Of a DNA stretch of 56,723 nucleotides, positions 17,764 to 27,925 are shown piece after piece. Source of the stretch: SAR86 cluster bacterium (lineage in GTDB: Bacteria > Pseudomonadota > Gammaproteobacteria > Magnimaribacterales > Magnimaribacteraceae). The position numbers and the translations under genes are program-made. The notes beneath the pieces were generated by a model that was not told where the DNA came from, ran no database searches, and saw nothing but the letters and a program-made list of their open reading frames with translations. The DNA is taken from contig JAKUUM010000012.1 of the NCBI GenBank assembly GCA_022447065.1, positions 1-56,723 on the forward strand, given 5' to 3'. Within the stretch, counting starts at the first letter, position 1, and every line of letters begins with the position of its first letter.

Positions 17764-17934
17764 AAGATTAATCCTATAAATAATTATTAACCGAAATACC
17801 TAAGCCCTATCATTGCAAAAAGCTCTAGTGAACTGATTACGTCTAACATGTGATTTAAGTATTTACCCCCTTAATATTTTCGCTACAACAAGAGAAAATA
17901 TTAAAATATTTAAGCCAAATAATACCTTCTTTAG

Positions 17935-17947
17935 TTCACAATGTGAA
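17935..17947. promoter_or_regulatory. Candidate operator palindrome TTCACA-A-TGTGAA
   Basis: An exact six-base inverted repeat around one central base lies in the 206-base AT-rich region between the divergent TonB receptor gene (start 17763) and the tusD relic (start 17970). The position fits an operator for either gene. The half-sites (TCACA/TGTGA) are those of CRP-type sites but in inverted order and with the wrong spacing, so no regulator is named. A short palindrome may occur by chance. Confidence 0.35.
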
Positions 17948-17969
17948 ATGATCAAATTAATATTTTGTA

Positions 17970-18302
17970 ATGATTACCTTCGTATGTATCAACAACTTCT
18001 CTAAGCAGAGAGGAGAGGCTTTTAATCCTAAAAGATTTCTTGAAGAAAAGTCCTTAGATAAATATATTTCAGGAATATTTTTTTACACTAATTCTGTGAT
18101 TGAATTAACTGATGAAAATCATTCTAATGTATGGGTAAATTATTCCCAATCAGAAAACATCCCCCTCATATGCCTGCCGAAATTCTCTTTTATCTAGAGA
18201 TATCTAAAAAAAATTAACCCTTTAATCCATGTTTCTGGCTTGGGTCAACTAGAAGAGGGAGTTATGTTAAGTGAAAAAACTCTGGTCATTGGAAAATTAT
18301 GA
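17970..18302 (+). pseudogene. tusD: tusD-like (DsrE family) gene with one in-frame amber stop
   Basis: The first 75 codons encode a DsrE-fold start with GIFFYTNSVIEL, VWVNYSQ and PLICLPK, which line up with FFY..GV, the W and the ICVAA region around the active Cys of TusD. The frame then meets TAG at 18195-18197 and continues without shift through NPLIHVSGLGQLEEGVML to a TGA at 18300, reproducing the SGLGxL ending of TusD. So one nonsense codon splits an otherwise collinear gene of 110 codons (a little short; TusD has about 128). The final TGA overlaps the ATG of the tusC-like gene (ATGA). TusD belongs to the TusBCD sulfur relay for tRNA 2-thiouridine. No strong ribosome site precedes the ATG. 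Pseudogene, or stop readthrough. Confidence 0.75.
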
Positions 18303-18613
18303 AAAACTTTGTGTCTAATTTTATTTCTGGAGACGAGTCAATATTATATTCTGGAAAGGACCTTTTCAATTTGATAGCAACTTCTATAGCTTTTGACCAG
18401 AAAGTAACTGCGCTTTTACATACTCAAATTAATAAAGAAGATGATCTTAACTTTTTATCTGATGCCTCAAAAATACCTGGTCGAAAGAGGTTTATTTTAG
18501 ATAAAACAACCTTAGCATAAGGAATAATCATAATTAATGGAGTATTTGAAACGAGAAAATCTAGCCAGATACTAACTATCAGAGGCCAAGCAGACTTCTA
18601 TTTAGAATGTTAA
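18299..18613 (+). pseudogene. tusC: tusC-like (DsrE/F family) gene with one in-frame ochre stop
   Basis: Codons 1-73 contain GKDLFNLIATSIAFDQKVTALL, matching the ALDALLAASAFDQxVxLLF signature of TusC. TAA at 18518-18520 (codon 74) falls where TusC has its LxxRG segment. The same frame then runs on as GIIIINGVFETRKSSQIL... to a second TAA at 18611-18613, giving 104 residues in all, close to TusC length (about 115-120). The far end overlaps the serS stop by a few bases, as in compact convergent genes, supporting that end as the original one. TusC would act with TusB and TusD in persulfide transfer. tusB and tusE are not seen here. Likely a young pseudogene pair with tusD. Confidence 0.65.
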
Positions 18614-19887
18614 TCAACAGAAATTGCATCCTTGGGAAAGTAATTTTTTAAAACTTTAGGCAACTTAACAGAACCATCTTCAAGTTGATTTAACTCAAGA
18701 ATAGCCAACAAGGTTCTGCCCACAGCTAAACCTGAACCATTTAACGTGTGAAGAAGTTCATTCTTCTTCTGATCAACATTTTTCCATCTAGCTTGCATTC
18801 TTCTTGATTGGAAATCTCTAAAATTACTACATGAAGAAATCTCCCTGTACTTAGATTGAGAAGGTATCCATGCCTCTATGTCATAAGTCTTCGCAGCACT
18901 AAACCCTAGGTCGCCAGAGCAGAGGGAAACTACTCTGTAAGGTATCTCTAGAGACTGCATTATGGCCTCTGCATGAGAGGTAATTTCTTCAAGTGCTTCT
19001 TCAGAACTATTTCCTTCTACTGCCTGAAATAATTCTACCTTCTCAAATTGATGAACTCTCATCAATCCTCTAGTATCTTTTCCATAACTACCGGCTTCAC
19101 TTCGAAAACATGGTGTATGACTAACCCACTTAACAGGAAGCTCCTTAGAGTCAATTATCTGATCTCTTAATAAATTAGTCACAGGAATTTCAGCCGTAGA
19201 ACTTAGATAATAGTTTTGATCTCCTTGAAGCTTAAAAAGGTCTTCCTCAAATTTAGGAAGTTGTCCAGTACCTAATAAGGAATCTTTATTTACTATGTAG
19301 GGAACATACACTTCTTGATAGCCATGTTGACAAATATGAGTTTCTAACATGAACTGTATCAAAGCTCTATGCAACCCCGCTAAGTCCGATTTTAAGACAG
19401 AAAATCTAGATCCAGTAACTCTTGAACCTGCCTCCATGTCTATTCCTCCAATCAATTGTCCAATTTCTAAGTGATCTCTGATTTCAAAAGAGAATTCAGG
19501 AATTTTGCCCCAAGAACGAATTTCTTTATTATCTTTTTCGGTGTTTCCTTCTGGGACATCTAGATCAGGGATATTCGGTATTCCCAAACTAAACTTATTA
19601 AGTTCTTGCAGAATAGAATCCAGATTAGAAGAATTCCCTTTAATATCTTTGGTTAAAGCAGAAGCTTCTTTTTCCCTTTTTGAGCTATCTTTCTTAGTGT
19701 TTTTTAATTTGCCTATTTCTTTCGAGATTTTATTTAAAGAAGCCTGCATTTTTTCTGTGTCTGCCTGAAGACCTTTTCGAGAATTCTCTAATTTTTGCCA
19801 GATACTTAAATCAGTTTCAAATCCCCTTTTTTTTAGAGCCCTATTGACAATATCAGGAGAGTTTCTTAGTAATTTTGGGTCTAGCAT
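18610..19887 (-). CDS. serS: Seryl-tRNA synthetase
   Basis: A 425-residue class II synthetase charging tRNA-Ser in the cytoplasm. The N-terminal antiparallel coiled coil (about residues 28-100, rich in Lys/Glu/Ser) binds the long variable arm. The catalytic domain has motif 2 (FRSEAGSYGKDTRGL and HQFEKVELF) and motif 3 (GSGLAVGRTLLAILE, Arg391). Length is as in other bacteria (about 425-430). It follows lolA and ftsK on the same strand with a 12-base gap, the usual gammaproteobacterial order, but without rarA between lolA and serS. Confidence 0.98.
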   Translation of the reverse strand: MLDPKLLRNSPDIVNRALKKRGFETDLSIWQKLENSRKGLQADTEKMQASLNKISKEIGKLKNTKKDSSKREKEASALTKDIKGNSSNLDSILQELNKFSLGIPNIPDLDVPEGNTEKDNKEIRSWGKIPEFSFEIRDHLEIGQLIGGIDMEAGSRVTGSRFSVLKSDLAGLHRALIQFMLETHICQHGYQEVYVPYIVNKDSLLGTGQLPKFEEDLFKLQGDQNYYLSSTAEIPVTNLLRDQIIDSKELPVKWVSHTPCFRSEAGSYGKDTRGLMRVHQFEKVELFQAVEGNSSEEALEEITSHAEAIMQSLEIPYRVVSLCSGDLGFSAAKTYDIEAWIPSQSKYREISSCSNFRDFQSRRMQARWKNVDQKKNELLHTLNGSGLAVGRTLLAILELNQLEDGSVKLPKVLKNYFPKDAISVD

Positions 19888-19899
19888 TTATCTGATTCC

Positions 19900-20520
19900 T
19901 TATTCTATATTGTTCTTTAAATTAACAATATCGGTTCCTTCAGGAATAATAAATTTAAATTTGTCAGCAGGGATTTTGTTTAAGGAAGCATGTTTGAAGG
20001 TTATAGAAATATTCTGATTGAAAGTATCTTCATAACCCAAATAAAAGATAATTCCTTTATTCAGTCTAATAACAATCTGTTTAATAAAACTTTCTTCATT
20101 CGTACTTGTTAAAGAACACTTTAATTTGCTTAATTTCTTTGAACAATTAGAAACGGAAAAAAGTTCCTTTATTTCGTTTACATTTAAAGTAAACAACCCA
20201 ATGGGTGTTTCTCTTAATAATTCATCCAAAGGTTGGACACTTGCCTGTTCTAAATCTGGATCATATCTATAAAGATATTGTCCATCCGAAAAAATAGTTT
20301 CATAAAGAGGGTGAAAGTACTTAATCTTAAATTTTCCAGATCTATCTGCAATTATTTCTCCTTGAATTACCCTTTCTTTTCCTTCATCAATTGTTTTCTG
20401 TTCAAAAGAAGCGGAAAAGAATTGATGCGCTTCGAGTGACTCAAAAAAAACATCACTTTCAACTGATGCGTTTATTGATGGTATGAAAAAAATAAAAAGA
20501 GGAAAAAATAAAAATCTCAT
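19900..20520 (-). CDS. lolA: Outer-membrane lipoprotein carrier protein LolA
   Basis: The protein is 206 residues from the ATG at 20520 (a TTG three codons earlier is also open but has no support). A signal peptide of about 18 residues (MRFLFFPLFIFFIPSINA) precedes a LolA-type beta-barrel half-shell: an N-terminal FFSASFEQKTIDEG, the GKFKIKYFHPLYETIFSDG and LYRYDPDLEQASVQPL segments. LolA ferries lipoproteins from LolCDE to LolB across the periplasm. Placement directly between ftsK and serS confirms the assignment. No clear Shine-Dalgarno is visible. Spacing to ftsK is 33 bases and to serS 12, so it is probably one transcript. Confidence 0.93.
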   Translation of the reverse strand: MRFLFFPLFIFFIPSINASVESDVFFESLEAHQFFSASFEQKTIDEGKERVIQGEIIADRSGKFKIKYFHPLYETIFSDGQYLYRYDPDLEQASVQPLDELLRETPIGLFTLNVNEIKELFSVSNCSKKLSKLKCSLTSTNEESFIKQIVIRLNKGIIFYLGYEDTFNQNISITFKHASLNKIPADKFKFIIPEGTDIVNLKNNIE

Positions 20521-20553
20521 TTTAAGCAAAATTAGATAAACTAATTTTATTAT

Positions 20554-22932
20554 TCAATCCTCTGGGGGAGGAAAAACTAAAACTTCTCTATTACCATTTG
20601 CAGCCATAGGACTTACAATCCCAGCAGCTTCCATAGTCTCTATTAACCTAGCTGCCCTGTTATAGCCAACTCTTAGCCTTCTTTGTACCGCCGAAATAGA
20701 GGCTCTTCTTGATTGAGAGACAAATTCAACAGCCTCATCATAAAGCTCATCTGCCTCCCCATCTTTATCAGAATCTCCACCTGAAGGAATGCTAGGCATT
20801 CCTGTCACCGGTCCCTGTTCTTGAGTGACTTCATCCACATAAACAGCATCACCTCTCTGTCTCCAATCATCGGCAACTCGTTTAACTTCGTCAACTCCAA
20901 CAAAAGCTCCATGAACACGCTGAGGAATTGCAGAACCTGCTTCTAAATATAACATGTCTCCGTTTCCAAGAAGTTGCTCTGCCCCACCTTGGTCAAGTAT
21001 TACTCTGGAATCCATTTTTGAAGCTACTTGAAAGGCTATTCTAGTAGATATATTAGCCTTTATAAGACCTGTAATTACATCAACAGAAGGCCTCTGTGTT
21101 GCTAAAAGCATATGAATTCCAGAAGCCCTAGCCTTTTGAGCTATTCTGGCAATAAGTTGCTCTGCAGTTTTACCTACTATCATCATAAGATCTGCTAACT
21201 CATCAACTGCTAAAACTATGTTAGGAAGTTGTTCTAGGTTGGGCGCTTCTTCTTCGACATCTTCATCACCTTCTTTCTTCCAAAGAGGGTCTTTAAGAGG
21301 ATTTCCAGAGTTTATAGCTTCCAAAACTTTTTTGTTATATCCATTAAGATTTCTAACCCCTAGTTTGGCCATCATTTTAAATCTTCTTTCCATTTCATTA
21401 ACACACCAACGGAGACCGCTTGATGCCTCTTTCATATCAGTTATTACAGGACAAAGTAAATGAGGTATATCCTCAAACACCGAAAGTTCTAGCATTTTTG
21501 GATCAATTAATATTAATCTAACTTGTTCAGGACTGGCTTTGAAAAGTATGCTAACCAGCATTGAATTTATTGCCACAGATTTTCCAGAACCTGTTGTCCC
21601 TGCCACTAATAGATGAGGCATAGAAGACAGATCAGCGACAACAGCTGAACCTCTTATATCTTTGCCTAAGGCTATTGTTAAAGGACTTTTGGAATCATCA
21701 TATTCAATACTTGAAAGAACTTCGCTTAAAAGAACAGGCTGCCTATCCTGCCTTGGTACCTCTACCCCTATAGTATCTTTACCTTCTATCACTTCAACAA
21801 TTCTTACACTGGTTTTTGAAAGAGAGCGAGCTAAATCTTTACTAATAGTAGAAATTTGGTTCACTTTCAAGCCGCTAGGTAGTTTTAGTTCAAGCCTAAT
21901 GACAACTGGGCCTGGCTGAATTGATTCAACAGTAACATCGTTTACTCCATATTCTGAAAGTTTGCTTATTACTAGTTCTCCCAGTTGTCTTAGAGATTTT
22001 TCTGATGTTTCATCTGAGAGTTCAGTCTCTTTTTCATTAAGTAAAGAGAGCTTGGGAGGAGTAGAACTTTGTTTGTATTCAAAAAGCTCTTCTTGTTTTT
22101 CTTGTTGAACTCTCTTGCTAGGTTCAACTTCTCCTTTTTGTTTAACAAATTCTGGATCCTTTATCTTTTCTTTCTTCTTAACTTCTTGTAATATTTTTTG
22201 TTGTCTTTCTACCTTTTCCTGTTTTAACCTTTGCTTTTCTCTAAAGTTAGCAAGGAAACCAGAAGCTTTCTCCCCGAAATCTCCTCCAAAATTTATGAAA
22301 TAGTCCTGCAGCTTAATGATTAAAGTAGTCCAAGAAATCTCTAAAGAAAGAGTTAGTCCTAATAGACCTAAACAGGTAAATAGAAGACTACTGCCAACAA
22401 AACTTAAAGGTTCCAAAGTATAAGCAGAAACAGCAGATCCAATTAACCCGCCGGTATCTTGAGGTAGGAAAGAATTTCCAGGCTCTACAAATAAAGTTAG
22501 AAGTGTTGAGCTTGAGACTAAAAACAATGACCACCCTAAGATTCGAACGCCTATCAAACCCGTATACATTTGGGAAAACTGAATTGGTCTTCTAAACAAT
22601 ATGAAATGACTAAGCAAAGGTAACAGAAGCCAAAAAGGTATTAGGTATGCCATATATCCTACAAAAGAAAATAAGAAATCGCTTAAATAAGCTCCCCATG
22701 AACCTACGACATTAGAAATACCAAATTCTTCTTCTACAAGAGGACTGGAGAAAGTTTGAGAATTCCATCCTGGGTCTTGCGGAGAGAAAGTGATCAGAGA
22801 CAATAATACAAATATTCCCAGAAAACCTTGAATTATTAAGAGTGATTCAAAGAATAGTTGGTTAAGTTTTAAGCGAGAAATAGAGACAGCTTGTCTAGCT
22901 GATTTCTTGGTTGCTTGAGCCTTTTTTGCCAC
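20554..22932 (-). CDS. ftsK: DNA translocase FtsK
   Basis: A 792-residue divisome protein. Four or five N-terminal transmembrane helices lie at about 28-205, followed by a charged linker (about 215-310) rich in Lys/Glu/Gln, then the alpha-beta motor with Walker A GTTGSGKS (445-452) and Walker [14 protein letters not shown], and the C-terminal gamma winged helix (about 725-790; [21 protein letters not shown]) that reads KOPS. It pumps chromosome ends at the septum and activates XerCD. The start is a GTG, with the reading [10 protein letters not shown]. It is divergent from trxB and heads the ftsK-lolA-serS set. The linker is short compared with E. coli FtsK, normal for streamlined genomes. Confidence 0.97.
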   Translation of the reverse strand: MAKKAQATKKSARQAVSISRLKLNQLFFESLLIIQGFLGIFVLLSLITFSPQDPGWNSQTFSSPLVEEEFGISNVVGSWGAYLSDFLFSFVGYMAYLIPFWLLLPLLSHFILFRRPIQFSQMYTGLIGVRILGWSLFLVSSSTLLTLFVEPGNSFLPQDTGGLIGSAVSAYTLEPLSFVGSSLLFTCLGLLGLTLSLEISWTTLIIKLQDYFINFGGDFGEKASGFLANFREKQRLKQEKVERQQKILQEVKKKEKIKDPEFVKQKGEVEPSKRVQQEKQEELFEYKQSSTPPKLSLLNEKETELSDETSEKSLRQLGELVISKLSEYGVNDVTVESIQPGPVVIRLELKLPSGLKVNQISTISKDLARSLSKTSVRIVEVIEGKDTIGVEVPRQDRQPVLLSEVLSSIEYDDSKSPLTIALGKDIRGSAVVADLSSMPHLLVAGTTGSGKSVAINSMLVSILFKASPEQVRLILIDPKMLELSVFEDIPHLLCPVITDMKEASSGLRWCVNEMERRFKMMAKLGVRNLNGYNKKVLEAINSGNPLKDPLWKKEGDEDVEEEAPNLEQLPNIVLAVDELADLMMIVGKTAEQLIARIAQKARASGIHMLLATQRPSVDVITGLIKANISTRIAFQVASKMDSRVILDQGGAEQLLGNGDMLYLEAGSAIPQRVHGAFVGVDEVKRVADDWRQRGDAVYVDEVTQEQGPVTGMPSIPSGGDSDKDGEADELYDEAVEFVSQSRRASISAVQRRLRVGYNRAARLIETMEAAGIVSPMAANGNREVLVFPPPED

Positions 22933-23015
22933 TTGCTGAGATAAGTTTTATATATAGTATAGATTATTTATTAGTTGATCTAACTTTCAACAATAACTTA
23001 TTGCCAATTCGAAGT

Positions 23016-23982
<967 letters not shown>

Positions 23983-23983
<1 letters not shown>

Positions 23984-24762
23984 TGAAATATAAGAATCTT
24001 GAAATTCAAAAAAAAGAGAAAATTTGTTATGTGGAACTTAACAGGCCAGGTTCTCTTAATGCCCTTAATTCAGAATTACTAATAGATATTACAAATTTTT
24101 CTAACAGTCTTTCCAAGGACCTTGTAACAAGAGTTGTTATCTTTACTGGTAAAGGAAAAAGCTTTTCTGCTGGTGCTGATTTAAAGGAAAAGGTTGAACA
24201 TTCTTCTAAGCTGGAAGCTTGGAGAAGTAATATTGGAAAACCTGCTATTAAATCTATTTTAGACATTCCCCAAATAACTATAGCCGCTGTAAATGGATAT
24301 TGTCTTGGAGGGGCCGCTTGTATTGTTTCTGCTTGTGATTTTAGAATTGGAGCTTCAGATTCAAAAGTCGGCTACCCAGAAATTAATCTAGCCATAAATC
24401 TGAACTGGCTTGGATTACCTTTAGCTGTAAGTTTAGTTGGTCCTGCTAAAGCTAAAAGATTAGTTATTGGAGGAAAAAATGAATCTGCTCAAGATTTATT
24501 AGAATGGGGATTCTACGACCAAATTTGTGAGAAGGAAGAATTAATGAACGTCGCGAAAGAAATGGCCAATCTCTATGTATTAAAACCACCTATGGCAGCA
24601 CAAATGATCAAAAAAAGTGTTAACTTTTTATCTTTAGCTGGTGCCGAAGCTATTATGCATATGGATTATGATCAAACTTTGCTTACGGCTGAAACAAGAG
24701 ATAGATCAGAAGCCATAAAAGCTTTTTTTTCTGGAGAAAAGCCTGAATTTAAGGGTGATTAA
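23983..24762 (+). CDS. Enoyl-CoA hydratase/isomerase family protein
   Basis: A 259-residue crotonase-fold enzyme. The oxyanion-hole segments are SFSAGADLKEK and AAVNGYCLGGAACIVSACDFRIG. The catalytic Glu expected for hydratases is not clearly aligned in the SDSKVGYPEINLAINLNW region, where Glu in PEINLA occupies the usual place, so hydratase activity is plausible. The cytoplasmic acyl-CoA substrate is unknown. It is translationally coupled to trxB by a one-base overlap, an unusual partner that may reflect genome compaction rather than function. Confidence 0.88.
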
Positions 24763-24835
24763 ATTTTAAATCTAATTCTGGACCCATTACGGAAACTCTT
24801 AACTTCCCATTCAGTTCTTTAGACATACTTGGTGT

Positions 24836-24964
24836 CTACTGACTTGATACCCAAATGTACATAGCAGTAGTCAAAACCACTATTACTAGTAACGCAGCAA
24901 TAGCATCCGCTTTACTGTCTTGTAGATTTTCCTTTTCCCTATCTTCTGTTTCTAAATCAGACAT
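24836..24964 (-). CDS. 42-residue single-pass membrane protein
   Basis: This small ORF starts ATG TCT GAT and has an AGGTGA ribosome site eight or so bases ahead. The first 20 residues are strongly charged (MSDLETEDREKENLQDSK); residues 21-38 form one hydrophobic helix (AIAALLVIVVLTTAMYIW), and it ends in VSSQ. It lies 12 bases after the acuI stop on the same strand, as the last member of the SDR-sohB-acuI operon. I know no named family. The ribosome site, operon position and charge-helix layout support it as real; the orientation is probably N-in. Confidence 0.6.
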   Translation of the reverse strand: MSDLETEDREKENLQDSKADAIAALLVIVVLTTAMYIWVSSQ

Positions 24965-24976
24965 CCCTTCACCTAT

Positions 24977-25963
24977 TTAAAATTTTAACACTACTCTACC
25001 AACCTGTTCTCCAGCCAGAATGATTTTGATTTGTTCTTCCAAGGCATCTAATTCAACTACTTTTGTTACTTTATCAAGACCTTGGAGCGACCAATTATTA
25101 GCAAAGTTTTCCCACATCTCTTTCTTCTTTTTTATAGGTATTTCAACAGAGTCTATTCCCAACAAAGCAATGCCTCTGATAATAAAAGGAAAGATTGAAC
25201 TTTCAAAAGAAGTTCCTCCTACCAAACCACTACATGCTACTGCTCCACCTGGTGTTAAGGCAGCCAATAAAGTAGCTAGGATATCTCCACTCACCACATC
25301 AACTCCGATATCCCAAATTCCTTTACTTAAAGGTAGCTTAACCGATTTGGAAAGTTCTTCTCTACTCATTACTGAACTGGCTCCTAAATTTTTTAAGAAG
25401 TCTTGTTGTTCTTCTTTGCCGCTTAATGCCGTAACTTCAGATCCTAGTTGAGAGAGCAACAATATTGCTATAGATCCAACCCCACCAGTGGCTCCTGTCA
25501 CTATCGATTTTGTCCCTGCTATTCCCCTATAAGATTCCAATGCGGCGATTGAAAGGCCTGCTGTCAGTCCTGCTGTTCCTAGAGACATAGAATCTTCTTC
25601 AGACAATCCAGCCGGCAAACTAACGGCCCATTGGGAAGGAACCCTTATATATTCAGCAAAACCTCCTGAAGTATTCATGCCCAGATCGTAACCGGATACG
25701 ATTACTTTTTCTCCTTCTTTAAAATCACTGGAACTTGATTGAACAACTTCACCTGTAGCATCTATTCCTGGAGTATGTGGATACTCACGGGTCACTCCTG
25801 GCATACCCGTAGCTGACATAGCATCTTTATAGTTTAATGATGAAAACTTGACTTTAATTAGTAGATCTCCTTCTGGCAGATCTTCAATTCTCCTTTCTAC
25901 TATGGATGAACTAAACTTGCCATCTTCATGTGAAACCACTAGAGCCTTAAAGCTTGAACTCAT
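24977..25963 (-). CDS. acuI: Acrylyl-CoA reductase AcuI/YhdH-type oxidoreductase
   Basis: A 328-residue medium-chain dehydrogenase/reductase of the quinone-oxidoreductase branch. The N-terminal GroES-like domain contains SSLNYKDAMSATG and YPHTPGIDATGEVV, hallmarks of the YhdH/AcuI subgroup. The Rossmann part has TGATGGVGSIAILLL for NADPH. No zinc-ligand set is visible, as expected. AcuI reduces acryloyl-CoA to propionyl-CoA, a detoxification step important for marine bacteria that meet DMSP-derived acrylate. An AAGAG ribosome site precedes the ATG. It lies ten bases downstream of sohB in a likely four-gene operon. No other DMSP gene is in the window. Confidence 0.87.
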   Translation of the reverse strand: MSSSFKALVVSHEDGKFSSSIVERRIEDLPEGDLLIKVKFSSLNYKDAMSATGMPGVTREYPHTPGIDATGEVVQSSSSDFKEGEKVIVSGYDLGMNTSGGFAEYIRVPSQWAVSLPAGLSEEDSMSLGTAGLTAGLSIAALESYRGIAGTKSIVTGATGGVGSIAILLLSQLGSEVTALSGKEEQQDFLKNLGASSVMSREELSKSVKLPLSKGIWDIGVDVVSGDILATLLAALTPGGAVACSGLVGGTSFESSIFPFIIRGIALLGIDSVEIPIKKKKEMWENFANNWSLQGLDKVTKVVELDALEEQIKIILAGEQVGRVVLKF

Positions 25964-25972
25964 ATCTCTTCT

Positions 25973-26998
25973 TTAAGTTATGAATCTATCTTTATTAAGA
26001 ATATCTAAGAATTTATAAAAAGCTTTTTCAAGAATTATTTCAGTTGAAGCAGCGATCCTTGCTGTGAAAGGCTTTTTCTCTAAATATTTAATTTCTAAAA
26101 GTTTAAATTTATTTGACAATTTAAGTAGGTAATCATCTGAAGTTCCTATTTCATCTATTAAGCCTAGCTTTTTTGCTTTTTCTCCTTGCCAAACTTCACC
26201 GGTAGATACTGTTGCTACTTTAATTTTAGAACGATTTTCCTTAACAAAATCTTTAAATACAAGGTGTAGGTCTTCCAGTTCAGATATGAATTTTTCTCTT
26301 CCTTTCTGCGTATTTTTCCCTAGAGTAGTAAGAGTTCTTTTGAACTCTCCAGCCGTATGCAATTCTATATCTATACTTTGCTTTTTTAGAAATTTATGGA
26401 AATTTGGAAGTTGAGCTATAACGCCTATTGATCCAACTATTGCCCAAGGAGCGGCAACTATTTTTGAAGCTACACAAGACATCAAATAACCTCCACTTGC
26501 GGCTACTTTATCAATACAAACTGTTAATTTAATTTTGTGATCTATCAGTCTCTTAAGTTCAGCAGCACATAATCCATAGGCATAAGCTGAACCGCCAGTA
26601 CTTTCAACCTTTAACACAACTTCTTTGCATTTAACCTGAGAAAAAATAATGGCATTTATCTCCTGTTTAAGTCTATCTACTCCACTGGCCTGAATATCTC
26701 CTTGAAACTCCAACACATAAACTATCTCTTTGGGTTTATTCTTAATATCTTTCTTTTTCTTTTTTGACCTCTTCTTTAAGAAATTCTTATAGGACTTGGG
26801 ATCCATTTCAGCACTTTTTAAACTGACTCCTATCTCTTCTAATCTTTCAGATAAGTTCTTTACAACTATCCTACCCTTATCAGCTTCTTTTTTTTGTCTA
26901 CTAGAGCTGGAGATAATCAAAATAGGAATAAGAACTGCTATAAGTACGGTAACAATCTTTAAAACAAAAAAGGCGTAAGCTATTAGTAGATCAACCAT
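25973..26998 (-). CDS. sohB: Inner-membrane peptidase SohB (S49 family)
   Basis: The 341-residue signal-peptide-peptidase-like protein has an N-terminal membrane helix (about 5-30), a SohB-specific Lys-rich linker (FLKKRSKKKKKDIKNK), and the S49 core. The Ser nucleophile is in KVAASGGYLM (Ser168) and the general-base Lys in TAGEFKRTLT (Lys220). The EVVLKVESTGGSAYAYG segment marks the substrate groove. It degrades membrane or exported protein fragments on the periplasmic side. Its start lies three bases after the SDR stop and its stop ten bases before acuI; the partners are metabolic, so the link may be only transcriptional. Confidence 0.93.
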   Translation of the reverse strand: MVDLLIAYAFFVLKIVTVLIAVLIPILIISSSSRQKKEADKGRIVVKNLSERLEEIGVSLKSAEMDPKSYKNFLKKRSKKKKKDIKNKPKEIVYVLEFQGDIQASGVDRLKQEINAIIFSQVKCKEVVLKVESTGGSAYAYGLCAAELKRLIDHKIKLTVCIDKVAASGGYLMSCVASKIVAAPWAIVGSIGVIAQLPNFHKFLKKQSIDIELHTAGEFKRTLTTLGKNTQKGREKFISELEDLHLVFKDFVKENRSKIKVATVSTGEVWQGEKAKKLGLIDEIGTSDDYLLKLSNKFKLLEIKYLEKKPFTARIAASTEIILEKAFYKFLDILNKDRFIT

Positions 26999-27001
26999 TA
27001 T

Positions 27002-27769
27002 TTATTTGGGTGCCATTCTTATTCCACCATCCAAACGAATTGTTTCTCCATTCAGGAAGCGGTTCTCGATAATGTGTTGGACTAAAGCAGCATACTCAAC
27101 CGGCAAGCCTAACCTTTTAGGGAATTGAGTCATTTCTATTAGAGGATTTCTTACCTGATCAGAAGCCATTGCCATCATTGGGGTATCAAAGATACCAGGA
27201 GCAATTGTATTAACCCTAATGCCCATACGGGCTAAATCTCTAGCAATGGGTAGAGTCATTCCTACTACACCTGCCTTACTTGCACTGTAACTAGCTTGGC
27301 CAATTTGACCATCAAATGCAGCTACAGAAGCAGTATTAACTATGACTCCACATTCTCCATCATCTCCTGGCTCATTATTGCCCATTTCAACAGCTGCTAA
27401 TCTAAGTACGTTAAAAGTCCCCGTTAAATTAATATCTATAACGGCTTTAAAATAATCTAACGGATGGGCACCATCTTTTCCCACAGTTTTACTAACGCTT
27501 CCTATACCTGCACAGTTGACAACAATATGAATTGCACCAAATTTTTCTTTAGTAGCTTTTATGCTGTTTTGAACCGAACTTTCATCTGTAACATTAGCAA
27601 TTGAATATGTCGCTTGATCTCCTAAGCTTTCAGCAGCTTTTTTTGCATTATCCTCATTTATATCAACCAGCATTATTTTGGCGTCAGAAGATAAAAGTTT
27701 TTTAGCAGTAGCTAAGCCTAATCCAGAGGCACCTCCGGTTATAAGTGCAACTTTGCCTGAAATATCCAT
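27002..27769 (-). CDS. SDR, 3-hydroxyacyl-CoA dehydrogenase type II-like
   Basis: The 255-residue short-chain dehydrogenase has TGGASGLG (11-18) for NAD, the NNAG-equivalent VNCAGIG, a Ser-Tyr-Lys triad (NTASVAAF and YSASKAG) and the C-terminal NGETIRLDGG. The LDYFKAVIDINLTGTFNVLRLAA section and an insertion before NTASVAAFDGQIGQ are characteristic of HSD10-type (17-beta-HSD10) enzymes that oxidise 3-hydroxyacyl-CoAs in beta-oxidation. It is the first gene of the operon with sohB and acuI. The divergent TorF porin has its own sigma-54 promoter upstream of this gene. Confidence 0.9.
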   Translation of the reverse strand: MDISGKVALITGGASGLGLATAKKLLSSDAKIMLVDINEDNAKKAAESLGDQATYSIANVTDESSVQNSIKATKEKFGAIHIVVNCAGIGSVSKTVGKDGAHPLDYFKAVIDINLTGTFNVLRLAAVEMGNNEPGDDGECGVIVNTASVAAFDGQIGQASYSASKAGVVGMTLPIARDLARMGIRVNTIAPGIFDTPMMAMASDQVRNPLIEMTQFPKRLGLPVEYAALVQHIIENRFLNGETIRLDGGIRMAPK

Positions 27770-27925
27770 AAAATCTCTCGAAAGTTTATCGTCAAGGGTC
27801 GCGAATATTACACGATATATTGTCGTTTAAAAACTTTTGATGATGATTTTGCATCTTTTCGGAGTAAGTCAACCTAAAAAAGCACCAAATAATGGCAAAA
27901 ACACTAGTATACTGAGCAATATTAT

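Noticed and set aside
24749-24826. Possible 25-residue ORF on the minus strand after the 42-residue gene
   Set aside because: No ribosome site, overlaps the 3' end of the enoyl-CoA hydratase gene on the opposite strand, and composition is not distinctive.
27882-27897. GCACCA...TGGCA as an NtrC dyad upstream of the sigma-54 promoter
   Set aside because: The half-sites are imperfect and the spacing is two bases too long; only a weak hint.
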